From Syntrophaceae bacterium UBA3084 (lineage in GTDB: Bacteria > Desulfobacterota > Syntrophia > Syntrophales > UBA6807): 5,204 nt of DNA. Under the pieces are notes generated by a model. The model was not told the DNA's origin and ran no database searches. It saw only the letters and a program-made list of their open reading frames with translations. The translations under genes were made by a program, and so were the position numbers. This document shows, in pieces, positions 1-5,107 of this stretch (the first letter of the stretch is position 1; each line of letters begins with the position of its first letter). The stretch covers positions 3,113-8,316 of the forward strand of contig DFBI01000050.1 in the NCBI GenBank assembly GCA_002367335.1, read 5' to 3'.

Positions 1-357
1 TCGTCTGAATACAACGTCGAAAAGATGGAGGACATCGGCGATGAATACATCCTGCACCTGAAGGCAAAGACAAAAACTGTTGCCTATGACAAGCTGAAAA
101 TGTGGGTCCATAAGGAAAAACTCGTCCCCGTCAGGATCGAATGTCTTACCGAAACCTCCATGCTCGTGAAAACCATCTATTATAAAAATGTCAAGGATTT
201 CGGCGGCGGAATCATGCGACCGGCGGTAATCGAAACCGACAGTCCTCTCTACAAGGGGTACAAGTCCGTCATGATCTTCGCGAAGATGAAGGCGCGAAAG
301 CTGAATGATGAGGTCTTTACCATGACCTTTATGCCGAATCTTGACTCACTCCGCTGA
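1..357 (+). CDS. Outer-membrane lipoprotein-sorting protein, LolA-like (3' end only)
   Basis: The reading frame is open from the first base and ends at TGA 355-357, so 118 C-terminal residues are seen and the start lies outside the window. The sequence matches the C-terminal half of COG2834-type LolA-like proteins: alternating beta strands, the stretch YDKLKMWVHKEKLVPVRIE (strand, then a positively charged turn, then 'P.R.E'), a second strand pair ending LVKTIYYKNVKDFGGG, and a final strand FTMTFMPNLDSL. From family knowledge these are periplasmic proteins with a half-barrel fold that binds lipid or lipoprotein acyl chains. They are often encoded beside MMPL/RND-type exporters and an outer-membrane barrel protein. 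That fits the barrel gene downstream at 967, although about 600 bp of repeats and a mobile-looking gene now separate them. The signal peptide and any upstream exporter cannot be seen. The family call is by pattern and is moderately certain; the cargo is unknown. Confidence 0.72.
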   Translation, partial: SSEYNVEKMEDIGDEYILHLKAKTKTVAYDKLKMWVHKEKLVPVRIECLTETSMLVKTIYYKNVKDFGGGIMRPAVIETDSPLYKGYKSVMIFAKMKARKLNDEVFTMTFMPNLDSLR

Positions 358-386
358 CGGTGAATTGATAATTCCAATCAGGTATG

Positions 387-423
387 TCCCCCTCCCCTTA
401 ATCCCCTCCCTCCAGGGGAGGGG
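387..423 (+). repeat. REP-like palindromic element, copy A
   Basis: This C/G-rich element ends in a perfect 8-bp stem, CCCCTCCC (403-410) and GGGAGGGG (416-423), with loop TCCAG. It aligns without gaps to the reverse complement of 480-516 at about 26 of 37 positions, including the stem-loop. The two are therefore diverged members of one family in opposite orientation, a doublet layout like that of REP/BIME elements. It lies 29 bp after the stop codon of the lipoprotein-sorting gene, a usual place for such repeats. No T-run follows the stem, so a role as intrinsic terminator is not supported. Confidence 0.6.
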
Positions 424-479
424 AAAAGTAGACTTTTTACGAATGCATCAGCTTTGATGGATAAATGAAATCAATCCTC

Positions 480-516
480 TCTCTCCCTTGATGGGAGAGG
501 GTTGGGGTGAGGGTGA
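480..516 (-). repeat. REP-like palindromic element, copy B (inverted relative to copy A)
   Basis: This is the partner of the element at 387-423. It has a perfect 7-bp stem, CTCTCCC (481-487) and GGGAGAG (493-499), with loop TTGAT, followed by the G-rich tail GGTTGGGGTGAGGGTGA. Strings of this type ('CTCTCCC..GGGAGAGGGTTGGGGTGAGGGTG') are familiar to me as dispersed intergenic repeats in proteobacterial genomes. Copy number in this genome cannot be judged from one window. Confidence 0.6.
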
Positions 517-535
517 TTGAAGATAACTCGGGATC

Positions 536-563
536 TGTCATTCCCGCGAAAGCGGGAATCCAG
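536..563 (+). repeat. 28-bp palindromic repeat, left copy
   Basis: The core ATTCCCGCGAAAGCGGGAAT (540-559) is an 8-bp stem with a GAAA loop. The whole 28-bp unit is the exact reverse complement of 918-945, and the identity stops at both ends. The core resembles a widespread dispersed repeat of the type ATTCCC-n8-GGGAAT, like the Neisseria dRS3 pattern. Together with the right copy it brackets the GIY-YIG gene. Confidence 0.85.
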
Positions 564-626
564 GTATTAAGGGCCTATTCCCTGATCGGGTCGAGGACAA
601 GTTCCACCAGTTGTGCAAAGTAGTAA

Positions 627-887
627 ATGAAAACACATTATGTCTACATACTCGCAAGTAAAAGAAATGGAACCCTATATATCGGTGTTACAAACGACAT
701 TATAAGAAGAGTATACGAACACAAAAATGATCTTATAAATGAATTTACTAAAAAATATAAAGTCCATATGTTAGTTTATTATGAACATGCAAATGATATT
801 TATAGTGCGATACAGAGAGAAAAAAGTTTAAAAAAGTGGGAAAGAAAGTGGAAGATAGAACTTATTGAAACAATTAATCCGGATTGA
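627..887 (+). CDS. Small GIY-YIG endonuclease domain protein (UPF0213-like), probably truncated by a nonsense codon
   Basis: The 86-residue product is almost entirely one GIY-YIG nuclease domain. The 'GIY' strand is Y5-V6-Y7, 'YIG' is Y18-I19-G20 in GTLYIGVTND, the catalytic Arg is R28 in RRVYEH, and the catalytic Glu is E65 in IQREKSLKKW. All key residues are intact. Small stand-alone members of this family cut or nick DNA, but their biological role is mostly unknown. After Asn84-Pro85-Asp86 the frame meets TGA (885-887) and then reads HDLYEELV before a second TGA at 912-914. Family members commonly end NP(D/E)W.DLYEEL, so TGA has replaced the TGG codon of a conserved Trp and removed about nine residues outside the catalytic core. 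The start ATG gives the usual family N-terminus; the Shine-Dalgarno sequence is poor. The gene is AT-rich compared with its neighbours and is bounded by inverted repeats, which suggests transfer. Confidence 0.85.
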   Translation: MKTHYVYILASKRNGTLYIGVTNDIIRRVYEHKNDLINEFTKKYKVHMLVYYEHANDIYSAIQREKSLKKWERKWKIELIETINPD

Positions 888-917
888 CATGATCTTTACG
901 AAGAGTTGGTGTGATTT

Positions 918-945
918 CTGGATTCCCGCTTTCGCGGGAATGACA
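918..945 (-). repeat. 28-bp palindromic repeat, right copy (inverted)
   Basis: This is the exact reverse complement of 536-563 over all 28 bases. It begins 3 bp after the TGA at 912-914, the likely ancestral stop of the GIY-YIG gene. It reads in frame with the downstream barrel gene as WIPAFAGMT, a peptide that recurs as an annotation artefact wherever this repeat is translated. The barrel gene should therefore not be started upstream of it. Confidence 0.85.
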
Positions 946-966
946 TACGGAGCGGAAATAACGAGA

Positions 967-2319
967 GTGATTTACCCATACAAAATAGCGAGGAATCCAA
1001 TAAAATTTCTAACGTTAATTCTGTTCCTTTTACCACTCCTTGCTTTTGCACAGGATGACTATTCCTTTGACCTTTCTGAAATAGAAAAGGAGATAGAGAA
1101 AAAGCCCTACACCATCGGGGGGTATCTGGAATTTATGCCGAAAATTTTCCGGCTTGATCATGACGCCGCCTTTTACAAACTCAATTTTTATAACCGGTCG
1201 GGAAAAGATTACTTAGATGAATACAACTTCAAGCTGTCAATGAACGGGGGGTACAAGAAGGGGATTTCAGAGGTCTATATCCGGGCGAATATAAATAAAA
1301 CGGAGTCGGATATCAAACCCGGGACGGATGTTGCCATCGATGAAGGATATCTGTCCGTCAAGCCATCTTCCAGTTTTAACATCAGTGCAGGCAAAAAAGC
1401 CCTGAAGTGGGGGAAGGGTTACGCGTGGAATCCCGTGGCATTTGTCGGCCGGCCGAAGAATCCCGATGATCCCGACCTTTCCCTTGAAGGATACATCATG
1501 GCCTCGGCGGATTATATAAAGAGCTTCTCCGGACCGCTGCAGACCATATCCGTCACTCCGGTTGTGATTCCCGTGTATGATCATGTCAACAGTGAATTCG
1601 GCGAGCGGAACAACACAAATTATGCGTGCAAATTCTATCTTCTCCTCTATGATACGGACATCGATTTCATGTTTTTGAAGGGCAACAGCAAACCGGATCG
1701 TTTCGGAGCAGACTTTTCCAGGAATATAACTTCGAACTTTGAAATCCATGGTGAATTCGCATACATCGATGATATCACAAAAAAGACTGTTGACAGTGCC
1801 GGTAATAAAACAGAGACAATCTATGATGCGAAAAGTTATCTCCTCGGCATAAGGTATCTCACGGGATCCGATACGACCTTTATTTGTGAATATTACCGGA
1901 ACGGAACGGGATTCACCGAAGAAGATATGGAGGGTTTTTTCGGACTCGTGGACAACGGTTATAATGCATACGTTACGTCAAGCGATGGAACACTCCTGAA
2001 GAAGGCAAATACAATGACCGAAGGCAGTTACGGAAGGCCGAATCCTATGAGGGACTATATATACCTGCGCATCACACAGAAAGAGCCTTTCGACATTCTC
2101 TACCTCACCCCTTCGATCACATACATATACAATTTCAACGATGAAAGCTTTTCCCTTTCTCCCGAGATTCTCTATACGGGAATTACAAACCTCGAATTGC
2201 GGCTGAAGGCCGGTATCCTCGCGGGGCCCGACAACTCCGAATTCGGTGAGAAGCAGAATGACTACCGCATCGAATTTAGAGCGCGTTATTATTTTGACGC
2301 GGCAAACCTGTTTGATTAA
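967..2319 (+). CDS. Outer-membrane beta-barrel protein of unknown function
   Basis: From GTG 967 the product has 450 residues. Residues 1-28 form a clear Sec signal peptide: basic K6, R9 and K13, then the hydrophobic run LTLILFLLPLLAF, with cleavage likely after AFA before QDD. The remainder shows the pattern of a transmembrane barrel: many short alternating aromatic/hydrophobic strands with polar, Gly/Asn/Asp-rich loops. It also has a motif 'AGKKALKWGKGYAWNP' like that of porin-type proteins (DUF1302/alginate-export-like), and strands such as YRIEFRARYYF near the C-terminus. The product is probably an outer-membrane channel or partner of an envelope export system including the LolA-like protein upstream; no substrate can be named. 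The frame is open back to TTG 865 (ATG at 889 and 940), but those starts would translate the 918-945 repeat. GTG 967 has GGAG 14 bp upstream, a long spacing, so ATG 940 remains possible. It converges on cimA with an 18-bp gap. Confidence 0.75.
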   Translation: MIYPYKIARNPIKFLTLILFLLPLLAFAQDDYSFDLSEIEKEIEKKPYTIGGYLEFMPKIFRLDHDAAFYKLNFYNRSGKDYLDEYNFKLSMNGGYKKGISEVYIRANINKTESDIKPGTDVAIDEGYLSVKPSSSFNISAGKKALKWGKGYAWNPVAFVGRPKNPDDPDLSLEGYIMASADYIKSFSGPLQTISVTPVVIPVYDHVNSEFGERNNTNYACKFYLLLYDTDIDFMFLKGNSKPDRFGADFSRNITSNFEIHGEFAYIDDITKKTVDSAGNKTETIYDAKSYLLGIRYLTGSDTTFICEYYRNGTGFTEEDMEGFFGLVDNGYNAYVTSSDGTLLKKANTMTEGSYGRPNPMRDYIYLRITQKEPFDILYLTPSITYIYNFNDESFSLSPEILYTGITNLELRLKAGILAGPDNSEFGEKQNDYRIEFRARYYFDAANLFD

Positions 2320-2337
2320 GGCTGACAGGGTCACATC

Positions 2338-3927
2338 TCAACGGGCTGTTGCCCGCGACTCTCCCTTGCTCAATTTGTACTGCATACTGTCCACCAGAGC
2401 CTGCCAGCTCGCCTCAATCACATTTGTAGAAACTCCGATAGTGTTCCATATCTCCTCTTTATCCCTTGACTCCAGTAATACCCTTACTTTTGCGGCAGTG
2501 CCCTCGCTACCTTCCAGTATTCTGACTTTAAAATCAACCAGATGCACCTCATTAATTTGCGGATAAAATTTCAGCAGTACCTTTCTCAAAGCATTGTCAA
2601 GGGCATGAACAGGACCATTACCTTCCGCAGCGGTGATCTCGTGTTCATTGCCAACCGAGACCTTTATTGTCGCCTGGGAATGATATGATTTATCCTTTAT
2701 CTTTTCATCAATAACTCGGAAGGACTCCAGAGTAAAAGGTTCTTTAAATTTGCCGATTGCTTTTTTTATCAGTAGCGCAAGTGAACCATCAGCCGCATCA
2801 AACTGATACCCCTGATCCTCCATTTTTTTTATCTCCTGGACAATCTTTTTACTGACGTTGTTATCTTTCTCCAAATAAATACCGAATTCCTTCGCCTTGT
2901 ATTCTATATTGCTTTTCCCGGAAAGATCGGAAACGACCACCCTGCGCTGATTTCCCACGATTGCGGGATCAGTGTGTTCGTAAGCAACGGGGTTTTTTAA
3001 AATTGCAGCTACATGAACGCCTCCCTTATGGGCAAACGCGCTTCGCCCGACAAAAGGTCTGGTATTAACGGGCGGAACATTTGCCACATCACTCACAAAG
3101 CGGGAAAGATTGGTAAGATATGGAATAGATGGTTCAGGAAGACATCTCTTGTCCATCTTTATATCTACATTGCCGATGATGGAAATTAAATCTGCATTCC
3201 CACAGCGTTCACCATAACCATTGACCGTTCCCTGGACCATTCTTACACCCAAAGCAACGGCTGACAGGGAATTTGCCACGGCCAGTCCGCAATCATTGTG
3301 TGCGTGGATACCGAGTTGATCCGGCGGAACGAGAGATATTATCGATTTGATGCTCTCTTCCACCTCCCAGGGGAGTGTCCCACCGTTGGTATCACATGGA
3401 ACGACCATATCAGCGCCGGCTGAAAAGGCTGACTGTATTGTCTTCAAGGCGTATCCAGGATTATTTTTGTACCCATCAAAAAAGTGTTCTGCATCGTAGA
3501 TCACTTCTTTTCCCTGAGACTTGAGATAATTTACGGATTCATAAATAATTGACAGATTTTCTTCGAGGGATATTCCCAGGATTTCTGTTACATGAAGATC
3601 CCACGTTTTTCCAAAAATGGTCACAACAGGTGTATCGGCCTTAAGCAATGCCTGAATGTTAGGACAGTCCTCAACGGAGAGACCGGCTTTCCTTGTACTG
3701 CCAAAGGCTGCGAGACGTGCATTCTGAAAAGTTACACCCCGTGCCATTTCAAAGAAGCGCATGTCTTTCGGATTGGACCCCGGCCAGCCGCCTTCGATGT
3801 ACTGGAAACCCACATCATCCAGCTTTTGCGCTATTCTCAGTTTTTCCTCCGCGGAAAAATTTATCTGTTCTCCCTGTGTTCCGTCCCTCAAAGTTGTATC
3901 ATAGATTAAAACATCCCACTTTTTCAT
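2338..3927 (-). CDS. cimA: (R)-citramalate synthase
   Basis: The 529-residue product condenses acetyl-CoA with pyruvate to (R)-citramalate, the first committed step of the threonine-independent route to 2-oxobutyrate and isoleucine. The N-terminal HMGL/DRE-TIM barrel has YDTTLRDGTQGEQ with R14 and metal ligand D15, CDTNGGTLP (178-186), GIHAHND with metal ligands H208 and H210, NGYGERCGNADL (236-247), and FAHKGGVH (298-305). Residues from about 392 to the end form a LeuA-type allosteric dimerisation domain, the usual site of isoleucine feedback inhibition. The 'TQGEQ' form after TTLRDG, and the length, fit citramalate synthase (TIGR00977 type) rather than 2-isopropylmalate or homocitrate synthase. 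ATG 3927 is preferred: AAGGAG (3944-3939) lies 11 bp upstream, while the in-frame GTG codons at 3939 and 3936 overlap or abut that site. Nothing lies downstream in the same direction. Expression appears controlled by an isoleucine leader peptide and attenuator. Confidence 0.95.
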   Translation of the reverse strand: MKKWDVLIYDTTLRDGTQGEQINFSAEEKLRIAQKLDDVGFQYIEGGWPGSNPKDMRFFEMARGVTFQNARLAAFGSTRKAGLSVEDCPNIQALLKADTPVVTIFGKTWDLHVTEILGISLEENLSIIYESVNYLKSQGKEVIYDAEHFFDGYKNNPGYALKTIQSAFSAGADMVVPCDTNGGTLPWEVEESIKSIISLVPPDQLGIHAHNDCGLAVANSLSAVALGVRMVQGTVNGYGERCGNADLISIIGNVDIKMDKRCLPEPSIPYLTNLSRFVSDVANVPPVNTRPFVGRSAFAHKGGVHVAAILKNPVAYEHTDPAIVGNQRRVVVSDLSGKSNIEYKAKEFGIYLEKDNNVSKKIVQEIKKMEDQGYQFDAADGSLALLIKKAIGKFKEPFTLESFRVIDEKIKDKSYHSQATIKVSVGNEHEITAAEGNGPVHALDNALRKVLLKFYPQINEVHLVDFKVRILEGSEGTAAKVRVLLESRDKEEIWNTIGVSTNVIEASWQALVDSMQYKLSKGESRATAR

Positions 3928-3938
3928 AACGATCACCA

Positions 3939-3944
3939 CTCCTT
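3939..3944 (-). promoter_or_regulatory. Shine-Dalgarno site of cimA
   Basis: AAGGAG on the minus strand decides the start at ATG 3927 over the in-frame GTG codons 9 and 12 bp upstream. It begins only six bases after the end of the 3951-3987 hairpin, so a folded hairpin could also crowd the initiating ribosome. Confidence 0.7.
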
Positions 3945-3950
3945 AAACCA

Positions 3951-3987
3951 GAAAATCCGTTACCAGTAAACCTGATAACGGATTTTC
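3951..3987 (-). terminator. Attenuator terminator hairpin (3:4) in the cimA leader
   Basis: In the minus-strand RNA, a 16-nt arm GAAAATCCGTTATCAG (3987-3972) pairs with CTGGTAACGGATTTTC (3966-3951) around a 5-nt loop, GTTTA. Every position pairs, with a single G-U wobble (3963 with 3975). The stem is preceded by an A-run. The U-rich 3' side (AUUUUC, then UGGUUU) ends just before the cimA Shine-Dalgarno site. In the plus-strand RNA the same wobble becomes a C-A mismatch, which favours minus-strand function. On the plus strand, however, a run of seven T (3988-3994) follows, so bidirectional termination is possible. No plus-strand gene that needs it is seen. Confidence 0.75.
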
Positions 3988-4051
3988 TTTTTTTAACCTT
4001 TTTGTTAGGAAACTACACCATTATCGGGTCACATATTTGCCCCCTGATAAT
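3951..4051 (-). promoter_or_regulatory. Isoleucine attenuator: mutually exclusive 1:2, 2:3 and 3:4 RNA pairings
   Basis: Read on the minus strand, segment 1 (ATTATC-A-GGG, 4051-4042) pairs with segment 2 (CCCGATAAT, 4028-4020): 9 bp with one bulged A. Segment 2 extended (CCCGATAATGG, 4028-4018) pairs with segment 3 (CCGTTATCAGG, 3981-3971) at 10 of 11 positions, including one wobble. Segment 3 pairs with segment 4 as the 16-bp terminator. Segment 1 overlaps the Ile codons 15-16 of the leader ORF. Segment 2 lies at its end, just before the stop codon. Known logic of thr/ilv attenuators then predicts two states. Ribosomes stalled at Ile codons mask segment 1, free 2 to pair with 3, and cimA is transcribed. 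With isoleucyl-tRNA abundant, ribosomes reach the stop, cover segment 2, and the 3:4 terminator forms. Structure and codon content are seen directly; the mechanism is inference. Confidence 0.8.
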
Positions 4052-4093
4052 TATACCGAGTGTAATAATAATGGTTATAATGTTTCTAAACAT
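4013..4093 (-). CDS. Isoleucine-rich leader peptide of cimA (26 residues)
   Basis: ATG 4093-4091 opens a 26-codon frame that ends at TAG 4015-4013. Ten residues are Ile, at positions 5, 6, 8, 9, 10, 14, 15, 16, 20 and 24. The dense section NIITIIITLGIII (4-16) also contains two Thr and one Leu, and Val is the last residue. All three Ile codons are used (ATT, ATA, ATC). Such runs of the pathway's end-product amino acid just upstream of a biosynthetic gene are the hallmark of regulatory leader peptides such as those of ilvGMEDA and thrABC in enterobacteria. The ORF overlaps attenuator segments 1 and 2 in the right register. An AGGA (4109-4106) lies 12 bp before the ATG, a weak and somewhat distant ribosome-binding site. 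The peptide itself probably has no function after synthesis. It is too short for ordinary gene callers. Confidence 0.82.
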   Translation of the reverse strand: MFRNIITIIITLGIIIRGQICDPIMV

Positions 4094-4138
4094 AATAGTT
4101 TTATTTCCTGCCGGTCTCTTAACCTGTTTCATTTGACT

Positions 4139-4167
4139 ACACTAAAACTTTACATAGGTTTTGTCAA
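4139..4167 (-). promoter_or_regulatory. Candidate sigma-70-type promoter of the cimA leader
   Basis: On the minus strand a perfect TTGACA -35 box (4167-4162) is followed after 17 bp by TAGTGT (4144-4139). That hexamer shares only three of six bases with TATAAT but keeps the important TA at the start and T at the end. Transcription would begin near 4132, giving about 38 nt before the leader ATG, as expected for an attenuated operon. A second TTGACA at 4188-4183 has no matching -10. TATAAT at 4055-4050 lies inside the leader ORF and would bypass the leader start. Confidence 0.45.
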
Positions 4168-4196
4168 TGGAAAAATTTTGGTTGTCAAAAAGTAAC

Positions 4197-4976
4197 TTAC
4201 AAATAGGATCTGGCTCCCGAATATCGTTTTCTGTAATATTTGCTCGACAATGAACTTATACGTACCGTTTTACCCTTTCTCGGCGCATGGATAAACTTGC
4301 CGCCACCTAAATACATTCCTACATGGGAGACTTTTCCATTTCCTGACGTATTAAAAAATACCAGATCACCTCTCGATAAATTGTTTCGATCTATATATGC
4401 ACCCATTCTGTACTGCCGATTGGATGTCCTGGGCAGGTTCAGCCCATTCAGTTTATAAACAGCCATGGTAAGACCGCTACAATCAAATCCTTTGTTAGCA
4501 GAGGAACCACCCCATCGATATGGAACACCTATAAATGTTTTCGCCGTCTTTACCAGTTCACCACGCAAATATTTCTTACCATATTTCCGCTCTTTTGCTG
4601 CAGAATATTCGGAGGGGCTGACAATATAAAAAGAATTTATGGCTCCCATAGCTTTGAGAATTTCCGCTTCTCTGTAAGCATATTCTTTAGACAGAAAATT
4701 GCCAAAGCGTACTTTATAGAGTCCTTTTCGATAAGCAAAATAATAAGCATCTAAATTCTGCCGGTTCAAATAATCGGTTAGACGCGCCGCATTTTCAACC
4801 TTTGAAAAGGCACCAGCCTGAATGGTATAACCCATTCGAGCCAAAGTTTTTTCTTTAATGGGAGTATAATGGTGATCGGGAGAAACATGCCGGGAGGAAC
4901 AACCCTGTACCAGTAATACTACAACAAGGAAAGCAAGAAGTAGCCAAATGTTTGATATGAGACCCTTGTATAACAT
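4197..4976 (-). CDS. SPOR and NlpC/P60 domain lipoprotein, peptidoglycan endopeptidase
   Basis: From ATG 4976 the product has 259 residues. Residues 1-26 look like a lipoprotein signal: K4, a hydrophobic run (11-23), and a lipobox VQGC with lipidated Cys26; Gln at -2 is uncommon. Residues about 48-119 form a SPOR domain (starting GYTIQAGAFSKVENA), which in known proteins binds denuded glycan strands at division septa. Residues about 138-259 are an NlpC/P60 cysteine peptidase: catalytic Cys166 in FDCSGL, His218 in SHVGMYLG, and third polar residue His230 in FIHAP. The family cleaves stem-peptide bonds next to diaminopimelate. The role is therefore likely septal or lateral peptidoglycan remodelling in the periplasm. 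The frame runs back to ATG 5126, but those 50 extra residues would precede the lipoprotein signal and include a dispersed repeat (5047-5068). ATG 4976 has a purine-rich AAAAGGGG directly against it, a poorly spaced site. No terminator separates it from the cimA promoter region. Confidence 0.85.
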   Translation of the reverse strand: MLYKGLISNIWLLLAFLVVVLLVQGCSSRHVSPDHHYTPIKEKTLARMGYTIQAGAFSKVENAARLTDYLNRQNLDAYYFAYRKGLYKVRFGNFLSKEYAYREAEILKAMGAINSFYIVSPSEYSAAKERKYGKKYLRGELVKTAKTFIGVPYRWGGSSANKGFDCSGLTMAVYKLNGLNLPRTSNRQYRMGAYIDRNNLSRGDLVFFNTSGNGKVSHVGMYLGGGKFIHAPRKGKTVRISSLSSKYYRKRYSGARSYL

Positions 4977-5046
4977 CCCCTTTTGCCCAATTTCTGCATC
5001 AGGCTCAAATTTTAATCCTCGAAATATCTGATATATTCCTGTGGTC

Positions 5047-5068
5047 TTCGGCGAGCTCAGTCGAACCG
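5047..5068. repeat. Dispersed palindromic-type repeat
   Basis: TTCGGCGAGCTCAGTCGAAC plus CG is an imperfect palindrome: outer arms TTCGGC and GTCGAA (one G-T wobble) around GAGCTCA. I recognise strings of this type as dispersed intergenic repeats in many proteobacterial genomes. Here it reads on the minus strand as VRLSSPK within the long version of the SPOR-NlpC/P60 ORF. That argues it lies in untranslated DNA upstream of the real start at 4976. Confidence 0.5.
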
Positions 5069-5107
5069 TTAAAATTTTCGCCTTCCTTGAACTTGAACAA
5101 AATTGAA

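Larger units (their letters stand above)
536..945 (+). mobile_element. Candidate repeat-bounded unit carrying a GIY-YIG endonuclease
   Basis: A 410-bp stretch is bounded by two perfect 28-bp inverted copies of a palindromic repeat and contains a single small endonuclease gene. That gene is visibly richer in A and T than the flanking genes. The unit sits between two envelope genes that plausibly belong together. No target-site duplication is obvious immediately outside the repeats (GGATC on the left, TACGG on the right) and there is no transposase. Mobility is therefore an inference, either by endonuclease-stimulated recombination between repeats or by passive accumulation in a repeat cluster. 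The alternative is that a chromosomal GIY-YIG gene merely sits between two independent repeat copies. Confidence 0.35.

Noticed and set aside
1267..1749. Minus-strand 160-codon open frame opposite the barrel gene.
   Set aside because: It lies wholly inside the well-supported outer-membrane protein gene, has no recognisable domain, and is best explained as a shadow.
1978..2334. Minus-strand 118-codon frame at the end of the barrel gene.
   Set aside because: It overlaps the conserved C-terminal barrel strands, has no ribosome-binding site or motif, and is a shadow frame.
2342..2355. Small hairpin CGGGC-TGTT-GCCCG near the convergent gene ends, as a possible terminator.
   Set aside because: Only 5 bp, no T-run on either strand, and it lies within the last codons of cimA.
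3592..3929. Two plus-strand frames of 105 and 78 codons opposite the start of cimA.
   Set aside because: They overlap the most conserved part of citramalate synthase and have no family features.
4016..4036. Tiny minus-strand frames ATG-TGA and ATG-GTG-TAG in the cimA leader, as a start-stop regulatory element.
   Set aside because: ATG-GTG-TAG is the in-frame end of the 26-codon leader, and ATG-TGA is an out-of-frame triplet within it; the longer leader explains both.
4050..4055. Perfect TATAAT on the minus strand as the cimA promoter -10 box.
   Set aside because: No acceptable -35 at 16-18 bp. It is simply the Gly-Ile-Ile part of the leader ORF and attenuator segment 1. An upstream TTGACA promoter fits the leader better, though internal initiation cannot be excluded.
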